From contig NZ_AUCF01000001.1 in the NCBI RefSeq assembly GCF_000429625.1, positions 124,001 through 188,000 of the forward strand: a stretch of 64,000 nucleotides of DNA. The letters run 5' to 3'. The notes beneath the pieces are model-generated. The model was not told the origin of the DNA, searched no databases, and saw only the letters and a list, made by a program, of their open reading frames with translations. The position numbers and the translations under genes are program-made. Shown one piece after another: positions 55,706 through 64,000 of this stretch (position 1 is its first letter; every line of letters begins with the position of its first letter). The stretch comes from Azospirillum halopraeferens DSM 3675 (lineage in GTDB: Bacteria; Pseudomonadota; Alphaproteobacteria; Azospirillales; Azospirillaceae).

Positions 55706-56635
55706 TCACTCCTTGCCCTGGTAGATCTTCATGATGCGGTCGAGCAGGGCGAGGGCCTCCTCGCGCGGGCGCTGGAAGGCGTTGCGGCCGATGATCGAGC
55801 CGTTGCCGCCGCCGTCGCGGATGGCGCGGGCGTCCTCGAAGACCGACTCCTCACCCTTGGTGGCGCCGCCGGAGAACACCACGATGCGGCGGCCGTTGAA
55901 GGTGCACTGCATGATGTGGCGCACCCGCTCGGCCTGGGTGGCGATCGGGATCTCCTTGGCCTGGTAGACCTTCTTGGCCTCGGCGTTCTCCAGGTCGGCG
56001 GTCGGCAGCTTCACCTTGATGATGTGGGCGCCGAGCAGGGCCGCCATGTGGGCGGCGTAGCCGATCACGTCGACGGCCAGCTCACCGGACTTGGAGATGT
56101 TGCCGCCGCGCGGGTAGGACCAGATCACGGTGGCGATGCCGACCGACTTGGCCTCCGCCGACAGCTCGCGGATCTCCTCGTACTGGTCGTACATGGAGTC
56201 GGAGCCGGGATAGATCGTGAAGCCGATCGCCGAGCAGCCCAGGCGCAGCGCGTCGTCGATGGACGCGGTCACCGCCTGGTCGGCCGCCTCCTTCTGGGTC
56301 GACAGGCTGTTGGCGCTGTTCATCTTGAGGATCAGCGGGATGGCGCCGGCGAACGTGTCGGCCCCGGCCTCCAGCGAGCCCAGCGGAGCGGCGTAGGCGT
56401 TGCAGCCCGCATCAACGGCGAGCTGGAAGTGGTAGTGCGGATCGTAGCCGGCCGCGTTCGGGGCGAAGCTGCGGGCGGGGCCGTGCTCGAAGCCCTGATC
56501 GACGGGCAGGATGACCAGCTTGCCGGTGCCGCCCAGCTTGCCTTCCATGAGGATGCGGGCGAGGTTGGCCTTGACGCCGGGATTGTCGCTCTCGTAGTTC
56601 GCAAGAATCTCTTTGACTTTGCGGGTGATCTTCAT
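55706..56635 (-). CDS. Class I fructose-bisphosphate aldolase (FbaB/archaeal type)
   Basis: A 309-residue Schiff-base aldolase of the DhnA/FbaB family, cleaving or forming fructose 1,6-bisphosphate. [18 protein letters not shown], the Schiff-base lysine in [20 protein letters not shown], and [16 protein letters not shown] match this family. It is cytosolic. The ATG at 56635 is the family start; the 264-bp gap upstream contains no gene. It leads a row fba-thiE-TSUP with seven- and 17-base spacers. This type is distinct from the metal-dependent class II enzyme used by most proteobacteria for glycolysis. Confidence 0.95.
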   Translation of the reverse strand: MKITRKVKEILANYESDNPGVKANLARILMEGKLGGTGKLVILPVDQGFEHGPARSFAPNAAGYDPHYHFQLAVDAGCNAYAAPLGSLEAGADTFAGAIPLILKMNSANSLSTQKEAADQAVTASIDDALRLGCSAIGFTIYPGSDSMYDQYEEIRELSAEAKSVGIATVIWSYPRGGNISKSGELAVDVIGYAAHMAALLGAHIIKVKLPTADLENAEAKKVYQAKEIPIATQAERVRHIMQCTFNGRRIVVFSGGATKGEESVFEDARAIRDGGGNGSIIGRNAFQRPREEALALLDRIMKIYQGKE

Positions 56636-56899
56636 TGTCACGACTCCCCATGGGGCGTTTTTTGGCGGAAGTGCGGCCCTCATAGCCCAGCACGGACGGC
56701 TTTGCAACACAGGCAGGGGGCGTAAGCCGGCGGCAAGGGCGGGGGAGGGGAGGCAGACCAAAGGCCAGGGCAGCCGCCGCATTCCCCTGCATGCGCGCCC
56801 CGCGCGTGGCGTTGCCGATGTCCCACACCCGTTGGCGGATGAAGCGGCGTCTCATCTTTTCCGTTGAACGCCTTGATTCGCCTAAGCTACAGGTAGGGG
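56636..56899. other. 264-bp divergent intergenic region between fba and the amidase gene
   Basis: No gene, RNA or clear promoter hexamers are seen. The fba-proximal part contains a GGGGCGTTTTTTGG stretch, and the amidase-proximal part the only T/A-rich piece, near 56850-56890. Both promoters must lie here. Confidence 0.4.
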
Positions 56900-58291
56900 A
56901 TGGGTCGTCCGCGTCCGGTTTGGGTGGTTCGCATGCCTCGCTTTCCCGCGCGAGTCGTTGCGCTGGTGGTCATCGCGCTGCTCTGTGTCGCGATGGTGCC
57001 GGCGGCCGCGCGCACCGCGGCGGCGGCCGAGACGTCGCCCAAGACGGCGACCGCCCTGCTGACGCCCCCGGAAACGCCCCCGTCGGTCATCGACGCCCGC
57101 ATCGGCATCCACCCCGACAAGACCCGCTTCGTTCTTGAGTTGAGCGAGGCCGTACAGTTCAGGGTGGAGACGCTGGCCGACCCCTACCGCGTCGTGCTCG
57201 ATCTGCCCAACCTTCATTGGCCGGGCGGTGCGGAGACGGTGCGCGGCAAGGGACTGGTCGAGCGCTACCGCTACGGCAGCTTCGGGGCCAACACCCTGCG
57301 GGTGGTGTTCGACACCAGCGGTCCGGTGCGTGTCAGCCAGGCCTATCTGATTCCGCCGCGTGAGGGGCACCTTACCCGTCTGGTCATCGACATGGAGCGG
57401 GTGGACCGCGCCGCCTTCGACCGCCTGATTGCCCGGTCCGGGCCGGCGCCGGCACCCGCGGCGGGCGGTGCCGACAAGACGGCCCGGGTGAAGGAGGCGG
57501 TGGAGACCGGTACCGCGAGGGTGGAGACGCCGCCCCGGGCGATCGCCGTCGCGGCCCCCCTGCCGCCACCCCTGCCGCCGGCCCGCGCGCCGGTGCCGGA
57601 CAAGCCGATGATCGTTATCGATCCCGGGCACGGCGGTGTCGATCCCGGCGCCGTCGGGGTGGGCGGCGTGTTCGAAAAGGACATCACGCTGGCCGTGGCG
57701 CGGGAACTGAAGAAGCATCTGGAGGCGTCCGGCCGCTACCGGGTCAAGCTGACCCGCGACAAGGACGCCTTCATGCGCCTGCGTGAACGTGTTGCCTTCG
57801 CCCGTGAAGCGAACGCAGACCTGTTCATGTCGCTGCACGCCGACAGCATCGGCAGCAACGCCATCCGCGGCCTGTCGGTCTACACCCTGTCGGACCGTGC
57901 GTCCGACCGCGAGGCGGAGATGCTGGCCGCCAAGGAGAACCGCGCCGACGCCATCGCCGGGCTGGACCTGACCGCCGAGAACGACCTGGTGGCCAGCATC
58001 CTCATCGACCTGGCCCAGCGCGACACCAAGAACCAGTCCAAGCGCTTCGCCCGGATGGCGCTGGACCATCTCGGCAAGGAGGTGACGCTTCTTCCCTCCA
58101 AGCCGCACCGCGAGGCCGGTTTCGCCGTTCTCACCGCCCCCGACGTGCCGTCGGTCCTGGTGGAGATGGGCTATCTCTCCAGCCCGCAGGATGCCAACCT
58201 GCTGGCGTCGCGCCGGCATCAGGAAAAGCTGGCGCGGGCCATGACCCGCTCCATCGACGCCTATTTCAAGTGGCTGGACAGCGTCCGCTGA
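56900..58291 (+). CDS. N-acetylmuramoyl-L-alanine amidase with AMIN domain
   Basis: A 463-residue periplasmic zinc amidase of the AmiC type, splitting the lactyl-amide bond in peptidoglycan for cell separation. A signal peptide (VVALVVIALLCVAMVPAAA) leads to an AMIN domain (about 60-170; VIDARIGIHPDKTRFVLEL in pieces), a Pro/Ala-rich linker (about 185-235), and the Amidase_3 domain with zinc ligands in VIDPGHGGVDPGA (His), FEKDITLAV (Glu) and SLHADSIGS (His), and the catalytic Glu in VLVEMGYLSS. The ATG at 56900 has AGGTAGGGG before it; ATG at 56933 is the alternative. The normal amidase-mrcA-prfB order is broken by an RTX protease gene. Confidence 0.93.
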   Translation: MGRPRPVWVVRMPRFPARVVALVVIALLCVAMVPAAARTAAAAETSPKTATALLTPPETPPSVIDARIGIHPDKTRFVLELSEAVQFRVETLADPYRVVLDLPNLHWPGGAETVRGKGLVERYRYGSFGANTLRVVFDTSGPVRVSQAYLIPPREGHLTRLVIDMERVDRAAFDRLIARSGPAPAPAAGGADKTARVKEAVETGTARVETPPRAIAVAAPLPPPLPPARAPVPDKPMIVIDPGHGGVDPGAVGVGGVFEKDITLAVARELKKHLEASGRYRVKLTRDKDAFMRLRERVAFAREANADLFMSLHADSIGSNAIRGLSVYTLSDRASDREAEMLAAKENRADAIAGLDLTAENDLVASILIDLAQRDTKNQSKRFARMALDHLGKEVTLLPSKPHREAGFAVLTAPDVPSVLVEMGYLSSPQDANLLASRRHQEKLARAMTRSIDAYFKWLDSVR

Positions 58292-58451
58292 CGGCGCACG
58301 CAGCCCGGGCCGAAACTTGTCCCACGCCTGAACCCGGCGCCCGGGGAATGATGCCCCCGCTTCTTCGAATGGGTTAATCCGTTCGGGTGCGCAGCCCTCC
58401 GCCGCGCCGCCGCGGGATGGCCGTCCGCGCCCGGCGACCGGGGGCGTGGTC

Positions 58452-60926
58452 ATGGTGTTCGGACTCTTTCGCACCGGCGCCGATGCCGGTTACGTGCGGC
58501 ACTGCGCGTGCGCGGATTGCAGCCGCGGGGCGGACGCGGAGCTGTCTCCGGGCGGCGGCGGCGCGGCCCAATGGCCGGGCGGCGCGGGGAAAACCGGGGG
58601 CAACCCATACATCGACGCGCTGATCTGGGGCAACCGCTGGGGCGGCGGCGCCCCGGTCGCGATCACCTACAGCTTCGTGGACAGCCATTACGCCTGGACG
58701 GCGGCAGAGAAGGCGGCGATGGCGGCTGCCCTGTCCACCTGGTCCGACGTCGCCGCCGTAACCTTCCATGAGGATGGTTCGGGGGGCGGCAACCTGAAGT
58801 TCCACAGCGTCGACGCCGCCTACTTCCAGACCGCGGGAACCCTCGGCCGGCAATATGGCCCCGACGGCACCTCCGGTGCCGGCAAGGGCTGGTACAACCG
58901 CCAGGGCACGGGGTGGACCATGGCCGGGCGCGCGCAGGGCGGCTTCGGCTTCGTCACCCTGATCCATGAGATCGGACACGCCCTGGGCCTCGCCCACCCC
59001 CACCACACCAGCGGCGTGTCCGGCCTGTTTCCCGGCGTGGCCTACGGCGATCACGCCAGCCTCGGCACCGACGGGCAGAACCAGGGCGTCTTCACGACCA
59101 TGTCGTACAACGACGGCCTGGCGTCCGATCGCCACAGCCCGCGGGTGTCCGTCGCCTATGGATACCAGGGCACGCCCATGGCGTTCGACGTGGCGGCGAT
59201 CCAGCACATCTACGGCGCCAACACCGGCCACGCCGCCGGCAACGACACCTATGCGCTGCCCGACGCCAACGCCGCGGGCACCTTCTACCGCTGCATCTGG
59301 GACGCCGGCGGCTACGACCGCATCGTCTATGGCGGAGCCAGGGACGCGGTCATCGACCTGCGCCCGGCTCCCCTGGCCGGGCCGGACGCCGGCGGTCACA
59401 TCAGCCGGGCGGCGGGGGTGGTCGGCGGCTTCACCATCGCCAACGGGGTGATCATCGAAGCGGCCGAAGGCGGCAGCGGCAACGACCGGCTGATCGGCAA
59501 CGACGCCGACAACCGGTTGAACGGCGGGGGCGGGTCCGACACGCTGACCGGCGGGGCGGGGCGGGACAGCTTCCTGGTCGGTGATGATGACCTCATCACC
59601 GATCTCACCCCGGAGGACGACATCTACGTCGCCGGGTATTCCACGGCCGCCACCATCACCGCCGCCGCCGGCGCCGGGCTGACGGCGGTGACCGTGAGCG
59701 AAGGCGGGCGCAGCCTGACCTTCCGGCTGACGGGGACCGGTTTCACGGCCGCCGGCTTCTCCCGCACGGCGGCGGGCGATTCGCTGCGCCTGACCCATGG
59801 CGCGACGATCGGGGCACTGCCCCCGGCCCCTCTGCCGGTTTCCTTCATCGCCGGCCTGTCGGTGCTGCTGCCGCCGGGCGCCACCCTGACAGCCGCCGTC
59901 GAGCCGACGGCGGGCGCCCGCGACCGGACGACGGCGATACTGGCGGGCACCGTCGCCGGGCTGGGCGGCGGCGGCACCATGGCGGCGGCGGTGGATGCCT
60001 ATGCCGCCCGGTTCGCACCGGATGCCGGCCTGACCCTGCGCACCGTCACCGGGGGCGGTGCGGCGACGGACCGGCCGATGGTGATCCTGGCCGGCGGCGG
60101 TCCCGGCGAGGCGCTGGTGCTGGACGCCCGCGCCATGGCGGCGGGGAGCCTGGTGGACGTGGAGGGCGTCGGCTTCGTCGCCGTGCTCGGTGACATCAGC
60201 GTCACCACCGGCGCACCGGCCGAGGTCGCGGCGGGTGACGACGGGGCGCAGGTCCTGGCGATGGGGGGCGGCGACGACACGGCGTACGGCGGCGGGGGCG
60301 ACGACGTTCTCTACGGCAATCCCGGCGACGACCGGCTCTACGGCAACGTCGGCATGGACACGCTGTTCGGCGGGCAGGGGGCCGACGGGCTGTTCGGCGG
60401 CCAGGACGACGACCACCTGTTCGGCCAGCTCGGCGACGACGTCCTCTTCGGTCAGCTCGGCAACGACGTGCTGTTCGGCGGACAGGGAGCGGACACGCTG
60501 TTCGGCGGGCAGGGGGGCGATGCCCTGTTCGGCAACCGCGGGGCCGACCTGCTGTACGGCAACCTCGGCGACGACACGCTCGACGGCGGGGAGGGGGCGG
60601 ACACGCTGTACGGCGGCGCGGGCGCCGACCTGTTCCGCTTCACCGCCCCGACGGATGGCGGCGACACGGTGGCGGACTTCGAACCCGGAGTTGACCGAAT
60701 CGCCGTGGTCGGCCCTAATTTCGGCCTGGTCCACGCGGGTCCCCTGGCGCCCTCCCACTTTGCCCTGGACAATCCGGCCGACGGCGACGACCTGTTCGTC
60801 TTCGACACCGCCACGGGTGTGCTGGCGTTCGACGCCGACGGGGTCGGCCCCGGCGCCGCGGTGACCATCGCCACGCTCAACGTGCGCACGCTGAGCGCCG
60901 GTGACATCATGGTGCTGGCGTCGTGA
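58452..60926 (+). CDS. RTX-type M10 metallopeptidase (serralysin-like)
   Basis: An 824-residue secreted zinc protease. The zinc motif [11 protein letters not shown] (His172, His176, His182, Glu173) and the Met-turn TTMSYND (Met217) mark the M10/serralysin domain. A first calcium-binding RTX block lies at 340-374 ([28 protein letters not shown]), an unusual region of about 220 residues of unknown fold follows, then a second RTX block at about 600-725 with many [14 protein letters not shown] nonapeptides, and a hydrophobic C-terminal end MVLAS typical of type I secretion signals. The N-terminus has no signal peptide, as expected for type I export, and begins with a CxCxxC cluster (Cys18, Cys20, Cys23). 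No type I secretion genes or inhibitor gene are adjacent. Confidence 0.9.
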   Translation: MVFGLFRTGADAGYVRHCACADCSRGADAELSPGGGGAAQWPGGAGKTGGNPYIDALIWGNRWGGGAPVAITYSFVDSHYAWTAAEKAAMAAALSTWSDVAAVTFHEDGSGGGNLKFHSVDAAYFQTAGTLGRQYGPDGTSGAGKGWYNRQGTGWTMAGRAQGGFGFVTLIHEIGHALGLAHPHHTSGVSGLFPGVAYGDHASLGTDGQNQGVFTTMSYNDGLASDRHSPRVSVAYGYQGTPMAFDVAAIQHIYGANTGHAAGNDTYALPDANAAGTFYRCIWDAGGYDRIVYGGARDAVIDLRPAPLAGPDAGGHISRAAGVVGGFTIANGVIIEAAEGGSGNDRLIGNDADNRLNGGGGSDTLTGGAGRDSFLVGDDDLITDLTPEDDIYVAGYSTAATITAAAGAGLTAVTVSEGGRSLTFRLTGTGFTAAGFSRTAAGDSLRLTHGATIGALPPAPLPVSFIAGLSVLLPPGATLTAAVEPTAGARDRTTAILAGTVAGLGGGGTMAAAVDAYAARFAPDAGLTLRTVTGGGAATDRPMVILAGGGPGEALVLDARAMAAGSLVDVEGVGFVAVLGDISVTTGAPAEVAAGDDGAQVLAMGGGDDTAYGGGGDDVLYGNPGDDRLYGNVGMDTLFGGQGADGLFGGQDDDHLFGQLGDDVLFGQLGNDVLFGGQGADTLFGGQGGDALFGNRGADLLYGNLGDDTLDGGEGADTLYGGAGADLFRFTAPTDGGDTVADFEPGVDRIAVVGPNFGLVHAGPLAPSHFALDNPADGDDLFVFDTATGVLAFDADGVGPGAAVTIATLNVRTLSAGDIMVLAS

Positions 60927-61057
60927 TCCGCACCCCTCCCATGCGGCCGTGCGGGGAAGTACGGGTTGCGTCCGCCATCGGTGCGACACATTTTCCGGAC
61001 AATCGAAAGGGGGAGTCGGCGCGCCGCACCGGGCCGGTGTAGGATGCGCCGCTCGAA

Positions 61058-61092
61058 CCCCGCCGGTGCACCGGCTGCACGGTGCGGCGGGG
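61058..61092 (+). promoter_or_regulatory. Long hairpin in the leader of mrcA
   Basis: CCCCGCC (61058-61064) pairs with GGCGGGG (61086-61092), and inside it GCACCG (61068-61073) pairs with CGGTGC (61080-61085), leaving a three-base bulge and a six-base loop. It ends 28 bases before the mrcA ATG at 61121. No T-run follows, so it is not a standard terminator. Confidence 0.5.
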
Positions 61093-61120
61093 AAGCGCGG
61101 GGGTGCGGCTGGGGTCGGAT

Positions 61121-63664
61121 ATGCGGATTGTTCTGTCGCTGCTGATGGGTTTGGTGGTCCTGGCGCTGGCAGGTGCCGGCGCGCTGGTCTACGTGATCGA
61201 CTATTACGATCGCGATCTGCCGGATTACACCGGGCTCGCCAACTACGATCCGCCGGTGACGACCCGCGTCTACGCCGGCGACGGCCGCCTGATGGCCGAG
61301 TTCGCGGCGGAAAAGCGCGTTTATGTGCCCTACGAATCGATCCCGCGGCCGGTCGTTGCCGCGTTCCTGGCGGCCGAGGACAAGAACTTCTACGAGCACC
61401 GGGGCATCGACCCCGTGGGCATCCTGCGCGCCGTGCTGACCAACGTGGAGAATCTCGGGTCCGACCGCCGGCCGGTCGGCGCCTCCACCATCACCCAGCA
61501 GGTCGCCAAGAACATGCTGCTGACCAACGAGGTGTCGGTGGCCCGCAAGATCAAGGAGGCCATCCTCGCCATCCGCATCGAGCGGACCTTCACCAAGCAG
61601 CGCATCCTCGAACTCTATCTGAACGAGATCTTCCTGGGCGCCCGGTCCTACGGCGTGGCGGCGGCGGCCATGAACTACTTCAACAAGGCCCTCGACGAGC
61701 TGACCATCGCCGAGGCGGCCTATCTGGCGGCGCTGCCCAAGGCGCCCAGCAACTATCATCCGGAGCGCAACCGCGAGGCCGCGCTGGCGCGGCGCAACTG
61801 GGTCATCGGGCGCATGCTGGAAGATGGCCAGATCACCCCCGACGAGGCCCGCGCCGCCCGGGAGGAACCACTGATCACCCGGCGCCGTGACGAGACCGAG
61901 GTGGTTACCGCGGAGTATTTCTCCGAAGAGGTGCGGCGCGAGATCGTCAAGCTCTATGGTGAACAGGCCCTGTACGAGGGCGGGCTGTCGGTGCGTGCGT
62001 CGGTCGATCCGACGCTGCAGGCCATTGCGACCCGGGCCCTGCGCGGCGGGCTGATCGACTACGACCGCCGCCACGGCTGGCGCGGGCCGGTCACCGCCAT
62101 GGACAATTTCGACAATTGGGCGAAGAAGCTGGCGGCCATCCCCGTGCCGCCGGGCGGTGAAGGCTGGCGTCTTGCCGTGGTGCTGAAGGACGACGAGCCC
62201 GGCGGCGTCGACATCGGCCTGGCCGACGGCTCGCGCGGACGCATCCCCCTGGCCGAACTGCGCTGGGCCCGTGCGGTGCGCGACGGCGACCGCCTCGGCC
62301 CGGAGATCCGCAAGGCATCGGACGCCATCAAGCTGGGCGACGTCATCCTGGTGGAGCCGGTGCGCAAGGATGACAAGGGCAAGGATCTGCCGGCCGGCAC
62401 CTTCACCCTGCGCCAGATCCCCGCAGTCCAGGGCGGGCTGGTGGCGCTGGACCCCCACACCGGTCGCGTGCTGGCGATGGTCGGCGGCTTCTCGCCGCAC
62501 ATGAGCGTCTTCAACCGCGCCACCCAGGCCCTGCGCCAGCCCGGCTCCGCCTTCAAGCCGTTCGTCTATCTGGCGGCCCTCGACAACGGATTCACGCCGT
62601 CGTCCCTGGTGATGGATGCGCCGTTCGAATACAACCCCGGATACGGCCAGCCCATCTGGCGCCCCAACAACTTCAGCCACGAGTTCTACGGGCCGACGCC
62701 GCTGCGCGCGGGCATCGAGAAGTCGCGCAACGTCATGACCGTCCGCCTCGCCCAGCACGTGGGCATGGACAAGATCAAGGCGCTGGTGGAGCGGCTGGGC
62801 GTCGTCGACAACCTTCAGCCCTTCCTGCCCATGTCGCTGGGCGCCGGCGAAACCACGGTGCTGCGCATGACCGCCGCCTACGGCATCCTGGCCAACGGCG
62901 GCAAGCGGATCACGCCGACCTTTATCGACCGCATCCAGGACCGCCAGGGCCGTACCATCTTCCGGCACGACAACCGTCCGTGCGATGGCTGCCGCGACGT
63001 GGCCTGGCATGACGGGCTGGAGGTGCCCGCGGTCCCCGACACGCGCGAGCAGGTAGCTGACCCGCGCACCGCCTATCAAATGGTGTCCATGCTGGAAGGC
63101 GTGGTGCAGCGGGGCACCGCCACCCGCCTGGCATCGCTGGGCCGGCCGTTGGCCGGCAAGACAGGCACCACCAATGATTCGGTCGATGCCTGGTTCGTCG
63201 GCTTCTCGCCGGATCTGGTGGTCGGCACCTACATCGGCTTCGACCAACCCCGGTCCCTGGGGGCGCGGGAAACCGGCGGATCCGCTGCCGTGCCGGTGTT
63301 CCGCGACGTCATGGAGGCGGCGCTGAAGGACAAGCCGGCCACCCCGTTCCGCGTGCCGCCCGGCGTGCGGCTGGTGCGCGTCGACCCCGCCACGGGACGG
63401 CTGGCGGAGCCGGGCAGCCGCGGCATCTGGGAAGCGTTCCTGCCCGGCACCGAGCCGCAGCCCGACCAGCCCGTTGCGGTGCTGGACGGCACCGGCCAGG
63501 CCGGCGGAGCGTGGTCGTGGCAGGGCGACCTGCCCGGCGACAGCTACGGCATGCCCTACCCGGACGCGCCCTACGGCACGGTGTCGGCGCCGCCCCTGAT
63601 GCCGCCGGGGGCCACGGCGGCACCGCCGGCGGCCACCACCCAGGGCACCGGCGGCCTGTATTAG
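61121..63664 (+). CDS. Penicillin-binding protein 1A
   Basis: An 847-residue class A penicillin-binding protein that polymerises and cross-links peptidoglycan. After a short cytosolic end and one transmembrane helix (about 2-26), the glycosyltransferase domain shows FLAAEDKNFYEHRGIDP (catalytic Glu), GASTITQQVAKNMLL and ELYLNEIFLGARSYG. A domain of about 100 residues then precedes the transpeptidase, with the SxxK motif QPGSAFKPF, the SxN motif EKSRNVMTV and the KTG motif AGKTGTTN. The C-terminal about 100 residues are Pro/Gly-rich. The ATG at 61121 is chosen as the usual MRIVLSLL beginning; a GTG at 61082 inside a hairpin is the alternative. prfB follows, as in related genomes. Confidence 0.96.
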   Translation: MRIVLSLLMGLVVLALAGAGALVYVIDYYDRDLPDYTGLANYDPPVTTRVYAGDGRLMAEFAAEKRVYVPYESIPRPVVAAFLAAEDKNFYEHRGIDPVGILRAVLTNVENLGSDRRPVGASTITQQVAKNMLLTNEVSVARKIKEAILAIRIERTFTKQRILELYLNEIFLGARSYGVAAAAMNYFNKALDELTIAEAAYLAALPKAPSNYHPERNREAALARRNWVIGRMLEDGQITPDEARAAREEPLITRRRDETEVVTAEYFSEEVRREIVKLYGEQALYEGGLSVRASVDPTLQAIATRALRGGLIDYDRRHGWRGPVTAMDNFDNWAKKLAAIPVPPGGEGWRLAVVLKDDEPGGVDIGLADGSRGRIPLAELRWARAVRDGDRLGPEIRKASDAIKLGDVILVEPVRKDDKGKDLPAGTFTLRQIPAVQGGLVALDPHTGRVLAMVGGFSPHMSVFNRATQALRQPGSAFKPFVYLAALDNGFTPSSLVMDAPFEYNPGYGQPIWRPNNFSHEFYGPTPLRAGIEKSRNVMTVRLAQHVGMDKIKALVERLGVVDNLQPFLPMSLGAGETTVLRMTAAYGILANGGKRITPTFIDRIQDRQGRTIFRHDNRPCDGCRDVAWHDGLEVPAVPDTREQVADPRTAYQMVSMLEGVVQRGTATRLASLGRPLAGKTGTTNDSVDAWFVGFSPDLVVGTYIGFDQPRSLGARETGGSAAVPVFRDVMEAALKDKPATPFRVPPGVRLVRVDPATGRLAEPGSRGIWEAFLPGTEPQPDQPVAVLDGTGQAGGAWSWQGDLPGDSYGMPYPDAPYGTVSAPPLMPPGATAAPPAATTQGTGGLY

Positions 63665-63740
63665 GGGTCGCATCGGCGCCCGGGAACGGCTACATAACCG
63701 CCCGACCATCCTGCAACCCTGGCTGACGAGGAGGCACGCG

Positions 63741-64000
63741 ATGCGAGCCGAGATCGAGGCGGCCGCCGGCGAGATCAGAGAATCGCTGGCGCTGCTGAGG
63801 AGGCATCTTTGACTGGGACAACGCACTGCGGCGTCTCGACGAACTGAACGCCCTGTCGGAGGATCCCAAGCTGTGGGACGACCCCGACAAGGCGCAGAAG
63901 ATCATGCGCGAGCGCACCCAGCTTGAGACCTCCGTCAGCGGCTATCGTGCGCTGGAGCGCGACCTGTCCGACAGCCTGGAGCTGATCGAGATGGGGGAGG
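63741..64000 (+). CDS. prfB: Peptide chain release factor 2, programmed +1 frameshift (partial, 3' end outside window)
   Basis: Release factor 2 recognises UGA and UAA stop codons. The first open frame begins at ATG 63741 (after GAGGAGG) and meets TGA at 63810-63812 after 23 codons. The second frame, one base on, continues DWDNALRRLDELNALSEDP and KLWDDPDKAQKIMRERTQLE, the conserved N-terminal helix of RF2. The coding sequence is 63741-63809 joined to 63811 onward. Only about 86 codons lie in the window, so the catalytic GGQ and SPF motifs are not seen. The gene sits after mrcA as in other alphaproteobacteria. Confidence 0.95.
63798..63813 (+). promoter_or_regulatory. prfB: Programmed +1 frameshift site of prfB
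   Basis: AGGAGG (63798-63803) acts as an internal Shine-Dalgarno element, three bases before the slippery CTT TGA C (63807-63813). When RF2 is scarce, termination at TGA is slow and the ribosome slips from CTT to the next frame, so RF2 controls its own synthesis. The layout matches the classical prfB site. Confidence 0.93.

Noticed and set aside
60270..60640. Regularly repeated DNA that looked at first like a repeat array
   Set aside because: The repeats are 27-bp units encoding RTX nonapeptides with many third-base differences; there are no spacers and no cas genes, so not CRISPR.
60452..63826. A long minus-strand open frame opposite mrcA and the RTX protease
   Set aside because: It is the antisense shadow of both genes; no ribosome-binding site, no family features, and the plus-strand reading is certain.

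Overview
The window is chromosomal DNA of a very GC-rich alphaproteobacterium, most likely a member of the Rhodospirillales/Azospirillaceae. The inference rests on gene order and protein families: trpB-trpA-accD-folC, pdxJ-acpS-lepB-rnc-era, recO-parC, thrB-rnhA, gmk-yicC, an amidase-mrcA-prfB run, alphaproteobacterial versions of AcpS and FolP, a TakP-type TRAP receptor and AapJ-type amino-acid receptors. No rRNA, tRNA, CRISPR array, prophage or insertion sequence was found. Genes fill almost the whole window and many start by ATGA/GTGA overlap. A helicase gene is cut by the left edge and prfB by the right edge.

Layout. 1-7,874 (minus strand): Lhr-like helicase (cut), a crotonase of the PaaG/alternative oxepin-CoA hydrolase type, a PAS-rich histidine kinase with degenerate catalytic boxes, and a large hybrid kinase. 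8,096-10,158 (plus): two tandem AapJ-like periplasmic receptors with no transporter genes, divergent from the hybrid kinase. 10,327-17,145: trpB, trpA, accD, folC, a cyanophycin-synthetase-like ATP-grasp ligase and a second FolC/Mur ligase, tightly coupled. 17,261-20,947: pdxJ, acpS, lepB, rnc, era. A minus-strand PAS-GGDEF-EAL gene separates era from recO; parC follows. 26,936-28,353: orphan TakP-like TRAP receptor, strong terminator, and a 40-codon small gene ending at a shared bidirectional terminator opposite a Tat-exported PhoX phosphatase. 30,653-36,443: YitT membrane protein, gmk-yicC, two short-chain dehydrogenases, a ChaN-PDZ lipoprotein and a Uma2 nuclease. 36,472-41,826 (minus): HPt plus pseudo-receiver protein, PadR-like protein, rnhA, thrB, FadR-type regulator, EamA permease and a cysteine-rich lipoprotein. 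41,942-43,968: N-formylglutamate amidohydrolase coupled to a YbdK-like ligase. 43,991-47,058 (minus): DUF4175 protein and bacteriohemerythrin. 47,208-51,173: folP, GNAT (opposite strand), glmM, thiD. 51,192-56,635: AcuI-like reductase and FadL (minus), a small lipoprotein (plus), and an fba-thiE-TSUP row (minus). 56,900-64,000: amidase, RTX metalloprotease, mrcA and frameshifted prfB.

Functionally the region is mainly housekeeping (tryptophan, fatty acid, folate, pyridoxine, thiamine, amino sugar, cell wall, RNA processing, topoisomerase IV) with accessory genes inserted into conserved blocks. The items most worth a second look are the ATP-grasp/FolC-like pair that resembles a split cyanophycin synthetase, the two orphan receptors facing a TorS-like kinase, a lipoprotein with a duplicated CX3C-X6-CX3C module, the isolated small gene, and several signalling proteins with missing catalytic residues. 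Start codons were picked from ribosome-binding sites, overlaps and family alignment, and all functions are read from sequence only.
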